DNA of 64,000 nt, taken from contig NZ_JAUSYY010000001.1 of NCBI RefSeq assembly GCF_030817175.1, forward strand, positions 248,001 through 312,000. Reading direction: 5' to 3'. The position numbers and the translations under genes are program-made. Below the pieces are notes generated by a model that saw only the letters and a program-made list of their open reading frames with translations, ran no database searches and was not told where the DNA came from. This stretch comes from Agromyces ramosus. Its GTDB lineage: Bacteria; Actinomycetota; Actinomycetes; Actinomycetales; Microbacteriaceae. Below are positions 1-9,896 of the stretch, piece by piece (position 1 is the first letter of the stretch; each line of letters starts with the position of its first letter).

Positions 1-717
1 GTTGAGCAGGGTCCACGCCTCGAGCGCCGCGGCCATCTCGGCCTGCTTCTTGCTCGAACCCTCGCCGGAGGCGGCGACGAGCTCGCCGACCGTGACGGTG
101 GCGATGAAGTGCTTGTTGTGATCAGGGCCGCTCTCGGCGACCGAGTAGGACGGCGCAGGAGCGCCGCGCCGCGCCGCGATCTCTTGCAGGCTCGTCTTCG
201 GGTCCATGGAGGCGCCGAATCGCGCCGGGTCCTGCATCAGCGGTGCCACGAGGCGCAACACGAGCGCGGTGGCAGCGTCGCCGCCGGCGTCGAGGTACAC
301 GGCGCCGATGATCGCCTCGACGGTGTCGGCGAGGATCGACGGCTTGTCGGCGCCACCCGTCATGGTCTCACCGCGGCCGAGGCGGATGAACCGGCCGATG
401 CCGATTGAACGACCGACCTCGGCGAGCGCGACACTCGAAACGAGGCTCGCGCGACGCTTGGCCAGCTCGCCCTCGTCGAGATCGGGGTGGTCGTTGAAGA
501 GCTTCACCGTCACGGCCTGCCCGAGGATCGAGTCGCCGAGGAACTCGAGGCGCTCGTTCGTCGGGATGCCGCCGTTCTCGTACGCGAATGACCGGTGCGT
601 GAGCGCGAGGAGCAGCAGGGCAGGATCGATCTCGACGTGCAGCGTTCGCTGCAATTCGTCGAGCGTGCGATCCCGATGAGCGCTGGGCTCTGTTCCTGCG
701 TGCTCCGTCGGCGTCAC
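1..717 (-). CDS. rnc: Ribonuclease III, 3' end cut off by the window edge
   Basis: Double-strand-specific endoribonuclease that processes rRNA precursors and structured mRNAs in the cytoplasm. Translation from 717 gives 239 codons with no stop. The RNase III signature NERLEFLGDSIL lies at about residues 54-65, and the end of the double-stranded-RNA-binding domain (GSSKKQAEMAAALEAW) runs to the edge, so only a few C-terminal residues can be missing. The GTG start at 717 is chosen because it lies 28 bases after the rpmF stop and gives the usual N-terminal length; no strong ribosome site is seen. It is the last visible gene of the yceD-rpmF-rnc series. Confidence 0.93.
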   Translation of the reverse strand, partial: MTPTEHAGTEPSAHRDRTLDELQRTLHVEIDPALLLLALTHRSFAYENGGIPTNERLEFLGDSILGQAVTVKLFNDHPDLDEGELAKRRASLVSSVALAEVGRSIGIGRFIRLGRGETMTGGADKPSILADTVEAIIGAVYLDAGGDAATALVLRLVAPLMQDPARFGASMDPKTSLQEIAARRGAPAPSYSVAESGPDHNKHFIATVTVGELVAASGEGSSKKQAEMAAALEAWTLLN

Positions 718-745
718 GACCGGTCGATCGGGAGTCTGCGGCCGA

Positions 746-949
746 CTAGACGTCGGCGACCTTGCGGCCCTTGTACTCGAGGAAGAGCGGCGTGCCCGCT
801 GAGTCCTCGACGACCTTCGCGCGGTGCGGGAGGCTGTAGGTGACCTTGCCGTTCTCGACGGTCTTGACGAGCGTGGGGACCTCTGCCTTCCACTGCGCGC
901 GGCGCATGTGGGTTCGGGCGCGTGACTTCTTCCGCTTCGGAACAGCCAT
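746..949 (-). CDS. rpmF: 50S ribosomal protein L32, cysteine-free form
   Basis: Structural protein of the large ribosomal subunit, 67 residues. The N-terminus MAVPKRKKSRARTHMRRAQW is diagnostic for L32. Many L32 proteins carry four zinc-binding cysteines in the C-terminal half; this one has none and instead reads KVTYSLPHRAKVV followed by FLEYKGRKVADV, so it is a zinc-independent form although it sits at the canonical yceD-rpmF-rnc position. It starts 2 bases after the yceD stop, which indicates co-transcription and probably coupled translation. Confidence 0.96.
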   Translation of the reverse strand: MAVPKRKKSRARTHMRRAQWKAEVPTLVKTVENGKVTYSLPHRAKVVEDSAGTPLFLEYKGRKVADV

Positions 950-951
950 GA

Positions 952-1518
952 CTATCTCTCTCTCTGCTGGTCGGCCCCGGATTCGGCATCCGGACCGCTG
1001 TCTTCGGAAGCCTGGAACCCGGTGAGCGCGGCCCAGCGAGGATCGCTGTGCTCAGGGGTGACGAGTTCCGGATGATCGGCCAGTCGGAGCCCGGTCTCGG
1101 GGTCGAGACCTGGGCAATCCGGTCGGCACACCGGCTGGAACGGCAGTGCCAGCACTACCGCATCGCGGATGAGCGATTCAAGATCCACGTGGTCGTCTTG
1201 AACCTCATACTCGATTGCTTCTCCAGAATGATACCCGAAGAGCTCTTGGAACTCGACTTCGACCGGCAGGGCGATGTCGATGAGGCATCGCCCGCACTCG
1301 CCTTCGGCGACGGCGTCGACCTCGGTGGTCACGAGGATGCCCTCGTGCACGGACTCCAGTCGGGCGTCGACATCGAGTGCTGCGCCGCTGCGCACCGCGA
1401 CGAGCCCCTCGCCCATCTGCTCGGCGACATCGACGGTGAACTGTTCCTCGCGCATCTCACCGGGACGGTTGATGAGATCGCGAACGTTCAGGTTGAGCGG
1501 TGAATGCTTCGTGGCCAC
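952..1518 (-). CDS. yceD: YceD/DUF177 family protein
   Basis: 188-residue member of the YceD/DUF177 family, found next to rpmF in most bacteria and associated with 23S rRNA metabolism in plants and E. coli; its biochemical role is unsettled. Family marks are the N-terminal NLNVRDLINRPGEM, a CGRC pair near the middle, and the later CRPDCPGLDPETG segment. The open frame extends far upstream inside the transglutaminase gene, so I chose the GTG at 1518, which starts the conserved region and lies 11 bases after the upstream stop. Confidence 0.9.
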   Translation of the reverse strand: MATKHSPLNLNVRDLINRPGEMREEQFTVDVAEQMGEGLVAVRSGAALDVDARLESVHEGILVTTEVDAVAEGECGRCLIDIALPVEVEFQELFGYHSGEAIEYEVQDDHVDLESLIRDAVVLALPFQPVCRPDCPGLDPETGLRLADHPELVTPEHSDPRWAALTGFQASEDSGPDAESGADQQRER

Positions 1519-1529
1519 GATCGACGATT

Positions 1530-3854
1530 CTACGCGCCGACGCGTGAACGTTCGCCGAAGAGCGCGCGTGCCCGCTCCAACAGGGAATGCGGCATGAACG
1601 TCGCGCGCGCGCGCTCGACCGGAGTGGCGTCGTCGGCGAGCGCAGATCGCGCCAGCGCGAGCTCGTCGAGGAGCCTCGCGCCGCCCGGGCCCGTCACGGC
1701 CGGCCCGTACCGCTCGCGCTCCACGGCGTCGCGGAGCGCGACGAGCGCGTCGCGCTGCGGCCCGGCCGCGAACGCCGGCCGCTCGCCGAGATGCGCCGCG
1801 AGGGCGCGCGGGGTCTCGGCGACATCGCCGCCCGCGTCGAAGTCGCGCGCCGAGGCCATGAGCTCCTCCCATGCGGCATCCGCCGGCCGTTCACCTCGAC
1901 GCATGCGACCGTGACGGGTGATGCGCTGTCCCAGCCGCAACGCGGCCGGGAGGAGCAGGATGACGACGGCGAGGATCGCGAGCAGCGAGCCGCGCACCCA
2001 CCACGTGTCGGCGCCGAAGGCACCGCCCGAGGGATTGGCCAGGCCGCGATCGGGATCGAGGTCGGAGCGATCGGCGGCGCCGGGCGTGGCGGGCGCTGCA
2101 CTCTGGACCGGCGCGGTTCCGGCTTCGCCGGCGCCGGGCCGCGAGTAGTCGGGCACGCTGCCGCGTCCGGGCGTCGGCTCGAAGGGCACCCACCCGACCC
2201 CATCGAAGTACAGCTCGGGCCAGGCGTGCAGGTCGTGCGAGTCGACGTCGACGCGCTGCACGCCGTTGACGCGCTCCTGCGTCGGCGTGCCCTGCGTGTA
2301 GCCGATCGAGATGCGTGCGGGAATTCCGGCGTCGCGAGCGATCACCGCCATCGTGGAGGCGAAATGCACGCAATAGCCGGCCTTCGTCTCGAGGAACTGG
2401 GCGATGACATCGAAGCCGCCCCCGTCGTATCCCTCTTCGACGGGCGCCTCGGTCGAGTAGTCGAAGGCGGTCGAGCGCAGGAACGCCTGGATGGCGACCG
2501 CCGCGTCGTAGGGCGACGACGCTCCGGCAGTGACAGCTGCCGTGGTCTCGCCGATGATCGCGGGCATCTCCTCGGGCAGTTCGAGGAACTGGTCGAACTC
2601 CGCCGAGCGCGGAAGCTCGGCGTTGCGCAGCTGGGAGACGGTCGGCTCGACGACGAGCCGGTTCGCGCGGTAGCGCTGGCCGCCCGTGTTGGTGTCGACG
2701 CTGCGCACCGTGAGCGCTCGGTCGTCCCAGAACCACGAGCCGCTGAGCCCTTCGATGCTCGTGGTCGGGTACGGCACCGGGAGCCAAGTCGTGCGCACGT
2801 CGTCGACGATGACGTCGATCGGATGCTCCGCCGTCTCGACCTCGTCGGAGAGCCCGACGGGACGAGGCAGCTGATCGACGGTGTTGTCGCCGTCGACGGA
2901 CGACTCGGTCGCGCCCCACACCTCTCCTTCGAAGCGATCGAGCGTCAGCAGCGTGAAGTAGGGGCGATCGGCCTCGCGGGCGAGGTAATGGAACGCGGGG
3001 CTCGCCTCGGGGCGCCGAAGGTCGCGCCCGAGGTCGATGAAGGGGCTCACGCCGCGGGCGAAGAGGTTGCCCTGGCCCGGTGAACCGAGCAGCAGGCTCG
3101 TCGAGATGCTCGGCGTGGACGCGGCGAGCACCGATGCGACGAGCAGGCCCACGACCGCGAGGCCGAGCGACGCGCCGAGCGTCGAGACGATGGGCACCCG
3201 CGCCGGCGGTACGACGGTGGCCGCATCGTCGCCGACGGGGTCGGCAGCGAGCGTGGCCCGTCGGCGCACGCGCACATCCACCCGGAGCAGGAGCAGGTAC
3301 GCGGCGGCCGTCAGCACGAGCGTCGGCACGTCGGCACCCGCCTCGATGATGAACCCCGGGATGAGGGTCGGCACGAGCGCGGGCGCCGCAGCGAGGGCGG
3401 GCATGCGCACCGTCTGCACGAGCACGTCGGTGAGCACGGCGAGCAGGCCCACGCCGAACGCGAGCGCGAACGTGAGCGCCGGCACCGGAATCGCCGGCAC
3501 CGATTGCTGCTCGATCGTGCGCGTCGCACCCGTGAGCAGTTCGCCGAAGACCTCGAAGGTGCTCTGCGTGGGGATGATCAGCGCGATGCTCGTGCCACCG
3601 CCGAACACGAGCGTGAGGAGCAGGAGCAGCGCGACGAGTTCGAGCACCGGGACGAGGGACGCCGGGGTGCGGATGGATCGGAGTCCGGCGCCCGTGAAGA
3701 GCGTGCCCGCCGCGATGAACGCGCAGAGCCACCACCACCCGCTGCCGGCGATGAGCGGGCCGAGCGCCATCGTCGCCACGACGAGAAGCAGGAACGACGC
3801 AGCCGTGAGGGCCAGTCGTTGCCCCCGCGAGAGCGGGGCGGGGTCAGGGCGCAT
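1530..3854 (-). CDS. Membrane transglutaminase-like protein with intact catalytic triad (TgpA-type)
   Basis: 774-residue membrane protein. Residues 10-250 hold about seven hydrophobic segments, then comes an extracytoplasmic domain with the transglutaminase/protease core, one C-terminal membrane segment near 620-640 and a cytoplasmic DUF4129-like tail. Candidate catalytic residues are Cys495 (GYCVHFAS), His543 (DLHAWPEL) and Glu559 (FEPTPG). Members coupled to MoxR and DUF58 proteins are believed to act on envelope peptides or proteins; the substrate is unknown. ATG at 3854 overlaps the DUF58 stop by 11 bases. This is the intact counterpart of the protein at 19076-21400, which has the same length but lacks these residues. 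Confidence 0.9.
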   Translation of the reverse strand: MRPDPAPLSRGQRLALTAASFLLLVVATMALGPLIAGSGWWWLCAFIAAGTLFTGAGLRSIRTPASLVPVLELVALLLLLTLVFGGGTSIALIIPTQSTFEVFGELLTGATRTIEQQSVPAIPVPALTFALAFGVGLLAVLTDVLVQTVRMPALAAAPALVPTLIPGFIIEAGADVPTLVLTAAAYLLLLRVDVRVRRRATLAADPVGDDAATVVPPARVPIVSTLGASLGLAVVGLLVASVLAASTPSISTSLLLGSPGQGNLFARGVSPFIDLGRDLRRPEASPAFHYLAREADRPYFTLLTLDRFEGEVWGATESSVDGDNTVDQLPRPVGLSDEVETAEHPIDVIVDDVRTTWLPVPYPTTSIEGLSGSWFWDDRALTVRSVDTNTGGQRYRANRLVVEPTVSQLRNAELPRSAEFDQFLELPEEMPAIIGETTAAVTAGASSPYDAAVAIQAFLRSTAFDYSTEAPVEEGYDGGGFDVIAQFLETKAGYCVHFASTMAVIARDAGIPARISIGYTQGTPTQERVNGVQRVDVDSHDLHAWPELYFDGVGWVPFEPTPGRGSVPDYSRPGAGEAGTAPVQSAAPATPGAADRSDLDPDRGLANPSGGAFGADTWWVRGSLLAILAVVILLLPAALRLGQRITRHGRMRRGERPADAAWEELMASARDFDAGGDVAETPRALAAHLGERPAFAAGPQRDALVALRDAVERERYGPAVTGPGGARLLDELALARSALADDATPVERARATFMPHSLLERARALFGERSRVGA

Positions 3855-5223
3855 CCGCCACCCCCTCGGTCTCGACGGCGAGCGGGCTGGCCGCCGCGGC
3901 GAATCGCGTGCGCGCCGGCGCGGCGGTGCCGGACCACGCCGCCCCGATCTCGCCAGGGCGGCGCACGCGCACCACGCGCCAGTCGGCGTGCTCGAGCGCA
4001 TCGACGATGCGGGCCGAGACGCCCTCGGTGACGAAGGCGACGGCCGGCTCGAACGTGGGTCGCAAGGCGACGAGCGTGCGGGCATCGCGTTCGTCGGGGT
4101 CGACGAGCACCGCGAAGCCGGGCATGCGCGCCTCACGCGCTCGCGGCGCCGCACCGCCGGCATTCTCGGCCGACGCCGCCTCGTCGCCGCCCGGGCTCGT
4201 CGGGCCCTCCAGCCGTGCAAGGTCTTCGAGGAACATCCGATCGCCGCCCGGCATGCGGTAGCCGCTCGCGGATTCGGTGGACAGCGCACCGCGCTCGGGG
4301 TCGCCGACGCGATCGCAGCGCACCCGGAACCCGCGCTCGAGCAGGTGAACGCCGATCGAGGCCGTGACCTCCACGCCCAGCTCGAAGCCGAAGTGCACTC
4401 CCGCGTCGCCCTCGCGCCGCAGCGAGGACACCCGGGGTCGCCCGGCGAGCGTGGTGTCGAGGATGATGCGCGCCTCGGGGTCGCCGCGCTGCTCCTCTTC
4501 GCGCACCATGAGCTCACCGCGACGAGCCGTCGCCGCCCAGTTCACACGTCGCAACGGGTCGCCGTAGCGGTATTCGCGGGCGATGAGCTCATCGGAGTTC
4601 GGGTGCGAGAGCCGCCTCAGGCCGTGCAGCACCCCGTCGACGCTCGCGGCGGAGCCGAGCGCCGCGTCGAGCGGCGTCACGCGAGGCGTCACGACGACCT
4701 CATGGCCGCTGCCGACCTGCCGTTCGATGCGGGCGAGTCCGAACGGGTCGGTGATGCCGACGCGCAGCGGCCCGATCTGGTACACGCCGCGTCGCGGCAT
4801 CCGTACCCGGTACTCGACGCGCACGGTGTCGTCACCCGAGGGCAGCACTCCCTCGTATGGGCCGATCGCGGGCAGCACCGCTTCGGCGGGGGCCGTGAGC
4901 GGTTCGGGCACCTCGTCGCGCCAGTGCGCGCCGTCGAACGTGCGCCGTGAGCGGTTCTGCACCGTGAGCGAGACCCGGGTGGCGCCTCCGGCACCCACCA
5001 CGGGCGGCGCGAAGAGCCGCGTCACCGCAAGGTAGGGCGAACGGAGCTGCACGAACAGGGCCGCGACGATCGGCATCGCGATGCCGACGAACGCGAGCAG
5101 GAGGATGTCACGCAGGTCGAACCACAGCGACACGGCGAGGAGGAGGGCGCCGACCACGACGAGCGCACCGCCGCGGCCGGTGAGCCGCGGCCAGGCGGCC
5201 CGAAGAGAGCGGGGGCGTCTCAT
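3844..5223 (-). CDS. DUF58 domain protein (first MoxR cluster)
   Basis: 459-residue protein with two membrane segments near residues 18-60 followed by a beta-rich region and the DUF58 domain, marked by RREYRYGDPLRRVNWAATAR-type residues around 255-275. DUF58 proteins have a von Willebrand A-like fold and are almost always encoded with a MoxR AAA ATPase; the pair is thought to chaperone or activate membrane complexes. It starts 3 bases after the moxR stop and overlaps the transglutaminase start, which indicates one transcript with coupled translation. The residues after about 400 are proline/alanine-rich and not recognised. Confidence 0.88.
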   Translation of the reverse strand: MRRPRSLRAAWPRLTGRGGALVVVGALLLAVSLWFDLRDILLLAFVGIAMPIVAALFVQLRSPYLAVTRLFAPPVVGAGGATRVSLTVQNRSRRTFDGAHWRDEVPEPLTAPAEAVLPAIGPYEGVLPSGDDTVRVEYRVRMPRRGVYQIGPLRVGITDPFGLARIERQVGSGHEVVVTPRVTPLDAALGSAASVDGVLHGLRRLSHPNSDELIAREYRYGDPLRRVNWAATARRGELMVREEEQRGDPEARIILDTTLAGRPRVSSLRREGDAGVHFGFELGVEVTASIGVHLLERGFRVRCDRVGDPERGALSTESASGYRMPGGDRMFLEDLARLEGPTSPGGDEAASAENAGGAAPRAREARMPGFAVLVDPDERDARTLVALRPTFEPAVAFVTEGVSARIVDALEHADWRVVRVRRPGEIGAAWSGTAAPARTRFAAAASPLAVETEGVADAP

Positions 5224-5226
5224 CGG

Positions 5227-6258
5227 TCAACTCCTTCGCGCGCTGCCCACCGGAATGGGCGTCTCGCCCACGATGCGACGCACGATGGCGTCGATGAGCG
5301 GCCCGCTGTCGCGGTCGTGCGCGCCGATCGCGCGGCTCGTGGGAACGAGGCGGTGTGCGAGCACGGGAACGGCGAGGGCGTCGACATCGTCGGGCAGCAC
5401 GAAGTCGCGCCCGTGCATGGCGGCGTGGGCCTTCGCCGCGCGGATGAGCTGCAGCGTCGCACGGGGGCTCGCGCCGAGACGGAGCTGCCGGTCTTCGCGG
5501 GTCGCCCTGGCGAGGTCGACCGCGTACTCCTTGACCGGCGGCGAGGTGAAGACGTGCTGCACGGCGCCGATCATGCCCCGGAGCTCGACGAGGCTCACGA
5601 CCGGGCCGAGGTGCTCGAGCGGACTCGACGTCTCGCGGGTGGCGAGCATCGCGAGCTCGTCGAGGGCGGCGGGATAGCCCATCGAGATGCGCGCCATGAA
5701 CCGGTCGCGCTGCGCCTCGGGCAACGGGTACGTGCCCTCCATCTCGACCGGGTTCTGGGTGGCCACGACGGTGAACGGGGGCTCGAGCCGATAGGTCGTG
5801 CCGTCGGCCGTGACCTGGCGCTCCTCCATGCACTCGAGGAGCGCGGACTGCGTCTTCGGGCTCGCCCGGTTGATCTCGTCGCCGATCACGATGTTCGCGA
5901 ACACGGGGCCGCGCTTGAACTCGAAGCGTCGGCTCGACTGGTCGAACACCGAGACGCCCGTCACGTCGCTCGGAAGCAGGTCGGGGGTGAACTGGATGCG
6001 GCTGACGGTCGCGTCGACCGAGCGGGCGAGGGCCTTCGCGAGCATCGTCTTGCCGACGCCGGGCACGTCTTCGATGAGGAGGTGGCCCTCGGCCAGGAGC
6101 ACCGTGAGCGATGCCGTGACGGCGTCGCGCTTTCCGGCGATGACCGCCTCGACGTTCTGCACGATCGCAGCCGCGAGCGAACCCACCTCGTCGATGCCCA
6201 TCGGCTCCGCCGGTGTCGCCTCGTCGGGGCCGTTCATCGTCAACGCCGCTTCGGTCAT
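5227..6258 (-). CDS. MoxR-family AAA+ ATPase (first copy)
   Basis: 343-residue AAA+ ATPase of the MoxR type. Walker A is [12 protein letters not shown] near residue 78, Walker B is [14 protein letters not shown] near 140, and the sensor region [20 protein letters not shown] follows. It presumably works in the cytoplasm with the DUF58 protein encoded next, using ATP hydrolysis to remodel a membrane partner. The ATG at 6258 overlaps the coaD stop in an ATGA arrangement; the open frame continues much further upstream only by chance through coaD and recG. Confidence 0.93.
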   Translation of the reverse strand: MTEAALTMNGPDEATPAEPMGIDEVGSLAAAIVQNVEAVIAGKRDAVTASLTVLLAEGHLLIEDVPGVGKTMLAKALARSVDATVSRIQFTPDLLPSDVTGVSVFDQSSRRFEFKRGPVFANIVIGDEINRASPKTQSALLECMEERQVTADGTTYRLEPPFTVVATQNPVEMEGTYPLPEAQRDRFMARISMGYPAALDELAMLATRETSSPLEHLGPVVSLVELRGMIGAVQHVFTSPPVKEYAVDLARATREDRQLRLGASPRATLQLIRAAKAHAAMHGRDFVLPDDVDALAVPVLAHRLVPTSRAIGAHDRDSGPLIDAIVRRIVGETPIPVGSARRS

Positions 6259-6746
6259 TGGGTCATCGCCGCCTGGAGGTAGTCGGCGACCACGGGAGGC
6301 ACGTAGGGGGCGACGTCGCCCCCGAGCGCCGCCACCTGCCGAACGAGTGAGCTGGAGACATGGGCATTGCCGGGATCGGGGAGGAGGAACACCGTCTCGA
6401 CGCCCGCGAGGTGCCGGTTGACGATGGCCATCGGCGTCTCGTAGGCGACGTCGAGCTGCGAGCGGATGCCCTTCACGAGCACGGATGCCCCGACGTCGGT
6501 GCAGTAGTCGACGAGCAGGCCCATGCTCCACGATGCCACCACGATGCGACCCACGATGCCCGCATCGGCAACGGCCCGCTCGATGAGCGCGACACGCTGC
6601 GAGATGGGCAGGAGCGCCGACTTGTCGGGGTTGTGCACCACGACGACGTGCAGCTCGTCGTAGAGCCCCGCGGCCCGTTCGATGACGTCGAGATGGCCGC
6701 GCGTGACGGGGTCGAACGATCCTGGGACGACGGCGATCCGCTGCAT
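6255..6746 (-). CDS. coaD: Pantetheine-phosphate adenylyltransferase
   Basis: Fourth step of coenzyme A synthesis: 4'-phosphopantetheine plus ATP gives dephospho-CoA. 163 residues, the usual length for the hexameric enzyme. [14 protein letters not shown] near the N-terminus carries the nucleotidyltransferase (T/H)xGH motif, [13 protein letters not shown] follows in the middle and the C-terminal [11 protein letters not shown] binds ATP. It lies 51 bases after recG, a common actinobacterial order, and is translationally coupled to moxR by a 4-base overlap. Confidence 0.97.
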   Translation of the reverse strand: MQRIAVVPGSFDPVTRGHLDVIERAAGLYDELHVVVVHNPDKSALLPISQRVALIERAVADAGIVGRIVVASWSMGLLVDYCTDVGASVLVKGIRSQLDVAYETPMAIVNRHLAGVETVFLLPDPGNAHVSSSLVRQVAALGGDVAPYVPPVVADYLQAAMTQ

Positions 6747-6797
6747 ACGAATCAGCGTAGTGCGCGGAGGCCTTCGTGGCAGGGCCTGTGCAGAGTC

Positions 6798-9041
6798 TCA
6801 GCCCTTGCTCAGGTATCCGCTGGCCTCGGCGTCGAGTCGGCGGCGCACGGCGGCGGCGAGGGCGCGGTGCTCGGTGAGCCGGGGGTCGCTCGCCAGCAGC
6901 TCCTGCGCGAGCGAACGGGCGTCGGCGATCACGTCGCCGTCGCGCGCCACGCGGAGCAGGCGCAGCGACGAGCGGCCGCCCGACTGGGTCGCGCCGAGCA
7001 CGTCGCCCTCCTGGCGGAGCTCGAGGTCGACCCGGGCGAGCTCGAACCCGTCGAGCGTGGCGGCGACGGCCTCGACCCGCTGCAGCGCCACCGAGCCCGC
7101 CGGTGCCGACGTGACGAGGAGGCAGAGCCCTGGGACCGACCCCCGGCCCACACGACCGCGAAGCTGATGCAGTTGCGACACCCCGAACCGATCGGCGTCG
7201 ACGACCACCATGACGCTCGCGTTGGGAACGTCGACGCCGACCTCGATGACCGTCGTCGCGACGAGCACGTCGAGCTCGCCCGCCGCGAAGCCGCGCATCG
7301 TCGCGTCCTTCTCGTCGGCGCTCATGCGCCCGTGCAGCGGGGCGATGCGCGAGCCGGCGAAGGCCGGATGTGCGCGCAGCTCGGCGAGCACCGAGGCGAC
7401 GGATGCCGCGGGCGTCGCGGCATCCGTCTCGTCGCCGCTCTCGCCGCCGTCGTCTTCGGCGACCCGCGGCTCGATCGCCGGGCAGACGACGAAGCCCTGC
7501 CGCCCCTGTGCGAGCTCCTCGGCCAGTCGCTGCCAGATGCGCGCCCGCCACGCCGGCCGCGCGGCGAGCGGCACGACGTGCGACTCGATGCCCGCCCGGC
7601 CGGCAGGGAGCTCGCGAATGGTGGAGACGTCGAGGTCGCCGAACACCGTCATCGCGACGGTGCGCGGGATCGGGGTGGCGGTGAGCACGAGCACGTGCGG
7701 CGGGTGCTTGCCCTTGAGGCGCAGCGCCTCACGCTGCTCGACGCCGAAGCGATGCTGCTCGTCGACGACGACGAGGCCGAGGTCGGCGAACGAGACGGTC
7801 TCGCCGATGAGGGCGTGCGTGCCCACCACGATGCGCGACTGCCCGGCAGCGGCGCGCAGCATCGCCTTCTTGCGTTCGGCCATCGGGAGCTGGCCGGTCA
7901 GGAGTGTCGGCATGAGCTCGGCGGAGAGCTCGGGGCCGAGCATCCGCACGATCGAGCGCAGGTGCTGGCCGGCGAGCACCTCGGTCGGGGCGAGGAGCGC
8001 CGACTGCCCGCCTGAGTCGGCGACGGCGAGCATCGCACGGAGCGCAACCACGGTCTTGCCGGAGCCCACCTCGCCCTGGATGAGCCGGTTCATGGGCACC
8101 GGATGGGCGAGGTCGTCGGCGACCTCTGCGCCGACGGAGACCTGGTCGCCGGTGAGCTCGAATGGGAGGGCGGCATCGAAGCGCTCGAGTGCACCCCCCG
8201 GCGACGGATGCCTCGCGGTGGTCGTGTGCGCGCGCAGCTCGGCGCGCCGCTCGAGGAGCGCCGTCTGCAGCACGAACGCCTCGGTGAATCGCAGGGTGCG
8301 GCGCGCCGACTTCCAGTCGGACTCGTTCGCCGGGCGGTGCACCGCCTCGAGCGCCTCGCGCTGGCCGAGCAGTGAGCGGCTCTCGCGCACCGCGGCGGGC
8401 ACCGGGTCGTCGACGGGGCCGAGGCCGTCGAGGAGCAGCGCGATCGACTTCGCGAGCTGCCAGCTCGCGAGCGTGCCGGTCGCGGGGTAGATGGGGATCG
8501 GCGACTCGGCCCAGCGCTTCGCCGCTTCATCGTCGGCCGAGAGCTGCGTGGTCTCGTCGAAGAGCTCGTAATCGGGATGCGCGAGCTGGCGGGCCCCCTT
8601 GTAGTCGCCGACCTTGCCCGCGAAGATCCCGCGTGCGCCGGGCTTCAACTCGCGTGCGCGCCACGCCTGGTTGAAGAAGGTGAGGGTGAGGATGCCGGTT
8701 CCGTCGGAGATCTTCGCCTCGAGGATGGAGCCCCGCCGCGAGCGCATCGTCCGTTCGCGCACCTCGAGCACCTCCGCGACGATCGTCACGTTCTCATCGA
8801 GCGGCAGCGAGGCGAGCGCCGTGAGCTCGCCCCGGAGGGCGTAACGGCGCGGATAGTGCGCGAGCAGCTCGCCGACGGTGAGGTAGCCGAAGGCGCGCTC
8901 GACCGCCTGCGCCGTGCGCCCGCCGAGCGCCCCCGCGAGCTTCGTGTCGAGCGAGTAGGCGCCGACGAGCGACGGCGCGTCGTCGCCGACGCCGGCGCGC
9001 GCACCACCGGCGCCCGCGGCATCCGCTTCGTCGGCCGTCAT
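6798..9041 (-). CDS. recG: ATP-dependent DNA helicase RecG
   Basis: Branch-migration helicase that remodels stalled forks and Holliday junctions. 747 residues. The N-terminal half holds the OB-fold wedge domain (VTIVAEVLEVRERTMRS near 85-100). Helicase motif I is GEVGSGKTVVALRAM, motif II is the family variant DEQHRFG (DEQH rather than DEAD/DEAH), and motif III is LVLTATPIPRTVAMTVFGDL. The C-terminal half contains TTVIEVGVDVPNA and QLHQLRGRVGRG. ATG at 9041 overlaps the preceding TPR gene by four bases (ATGA). Confidence 0.97.
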   Translation of the reverse strand: MTADEADAAGAGGARAGVGDDAPSLVGAYSLDTKLAGALGGRTAQAVERAFGYLTVGELLAHYPRRYALRGELTALASLPLDENVTIVAEVLEVRERTMRSRRGSILEAKISDGTGILTLTFFNQAWRARELKPGARGIFAGKVGDYKGARQLAHPDYELFDETTQLSADDEAAKRWAESPIPIYPATGTLASWQLAKSIALLLDGLGPVDDPVPAAVRESRSLLGQREALEAVHRPANESDWKSARRTLRFTEAFVLQTALLERRAELRAHTTTARHPSPGGALERFDAALPFELTGDQVSVGAEVADDLAHPVPMNRLIQGEVGSGKTVVALRAMLAVADSGGQSALLAPTEVLAGQHLRSIVRMLGPELSAELMPTLLTGQLPMAERKKAMLRAAAGQSRIVVGTHALIGETVSFADLGLVVVDEQHRFGVEQREALRLKGKHPPHVLVLTATPIPRTVAMTVFGDLDVSTIRELPAGRAGIESHVVPLAARPAWRARIWQRLAEELAQGRQGFVVCPAIEPRVAEDDGGESGDETDAATPAASVASVLAELRAHPAFAGSRIAPLHGRMSADEKDATMRGFAAGELDVLVATTVIEVGVDVPNASVMVVVDADRFGVSQLHQLRGRVGRGSVPGLCLLVTSAPAGSVALQRVEAVAATLDGFELARVDLELRQEGDVLGATQSGGRSSLRLLRVARDGDVIADARSLAQELLASDPRLTEHRALAAAVRRRLDAEASGYLSKG

Positions 9042-9847
9042 GCCTCGATCGTAGGCGCCGCCCCCGTCAGCGCGGCCAGCTCGGCCTGCACGTACGGGTC
9101 GTCGGGGCGTGCGGCGGCCAGGGCGCGCTGCACCTCGAGCGCCTCATCGGTGCGACCGAGTGAGCGGAGGCACCGCGCCACCGACCAGCGGGCGACATGC
9201 CGCTGCTCTGCCGTGCCGTAGGCGTCGGCGACTTCGACGGCCTGCTCGAAGTGCGTGAGGGCCGCCGCCGCACGACCGCTGTCGTGCATCGTCCAGCCGA
9301 GGTTGTTGTGCAGGGCGACGCCCCAGCGCAGCACGCGCGGATCGCGCACGCCGGCGAGCACGTCGAAGCCCTCTGCGGCCCACTCCTCCTCGTGGCCGGC
9401 GTCGTGCAGCGCCAGCATGTGCAGCGCGTCGAGCACGAGGAAGGGCGAGCCGGCGAGCGCCGCCTCGCGAACGCCGCGGGTGAGCTCGGGCACTGCGTCG
9501 GCGGGTCGCCCGCCGGACGCCACGATGCGGCCCCGCTCGATCGCCACGCGTGCCCGGATCTCTGCAGCGTCGCGTTCGGGCGCGGCGGTGGCCGGCGGCT
9601 CCGCCGCGAGCGCGTCGAGCACGGCGGTCGCCTCGTCGGCACGGCCCTGGATGCCGAGGGCACGCGCCAGCTGCGTCGTCATGACGGCGCGCACGTGGGC
9701 GGGGTGTTCGTCGTCGTCGGCGGCCTCCCGGAACCGCTCCTCACTGCCGGCGGGATCACTGAAATCCCACAGCCGGTCGATCATCTGCTGCTCATCGCCT
9801 CGATGGCGGGACGGTTCGGCGGGCACCTGGTCGGTCGAGTCATCCAC
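9038..9847 (-). CDS. Tetratricopeptide-repeat protein, function unknown
   Basis: 269-residue soluble protein made mostly of TPR-like helical repeats: alternating helices with spaced A/G/L residues, for example ARALGIQGRADEATAVLDAL and RCLRSLGRTDEALEVQRAL. Such proteins usually serve as protein-binding scaffolds; no enzyme motif is visible. It heads the recG-coaD transcript and is divergent from rsmD. The GTG at 9847 has GGAGGG almost touching it, so the ATG at 9784 (MIDRLWDFSD) is a serious alternative; the reading frame itself is secure. Confidence 0.75.
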   Translation of the reverse strand: MDDSTDQVPAEPSRHRGDEQQMIDRLWDFSDPAGSEERFREAADDDEHPAHVRAVMTTQLARALGIQGRADEATAVLDALAAEPPATAAPERDAAEIRARVAIERGRIVASGGRPADAVPELTRGVREAALAGSPFLVLDALHMLALHDAGHEEEWAAEGFDVLAGVRDPRVLRWGVALHNNLGWTMHDSGRAAAALTHFEQAVEVADAYGTAEQRHVARWSVARCLRSLGRTDEALEVQRALAAARPDDPYVQAELAALTGAAPTIEA

Positions 9848-9896
9848 CCCTCCATCATGGCAGCGCCGAGCGATGGCTCGATATGCTGCCGGAAGC

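Noticed and set aside
5317..6282. Long plus-strand open frames opposite moxR, recG, ilvB and other genes
   Set aside because: They are antisense shadows of GC-rich genes: arginine/alanine-rich translations without family motifs or ribosome sites.
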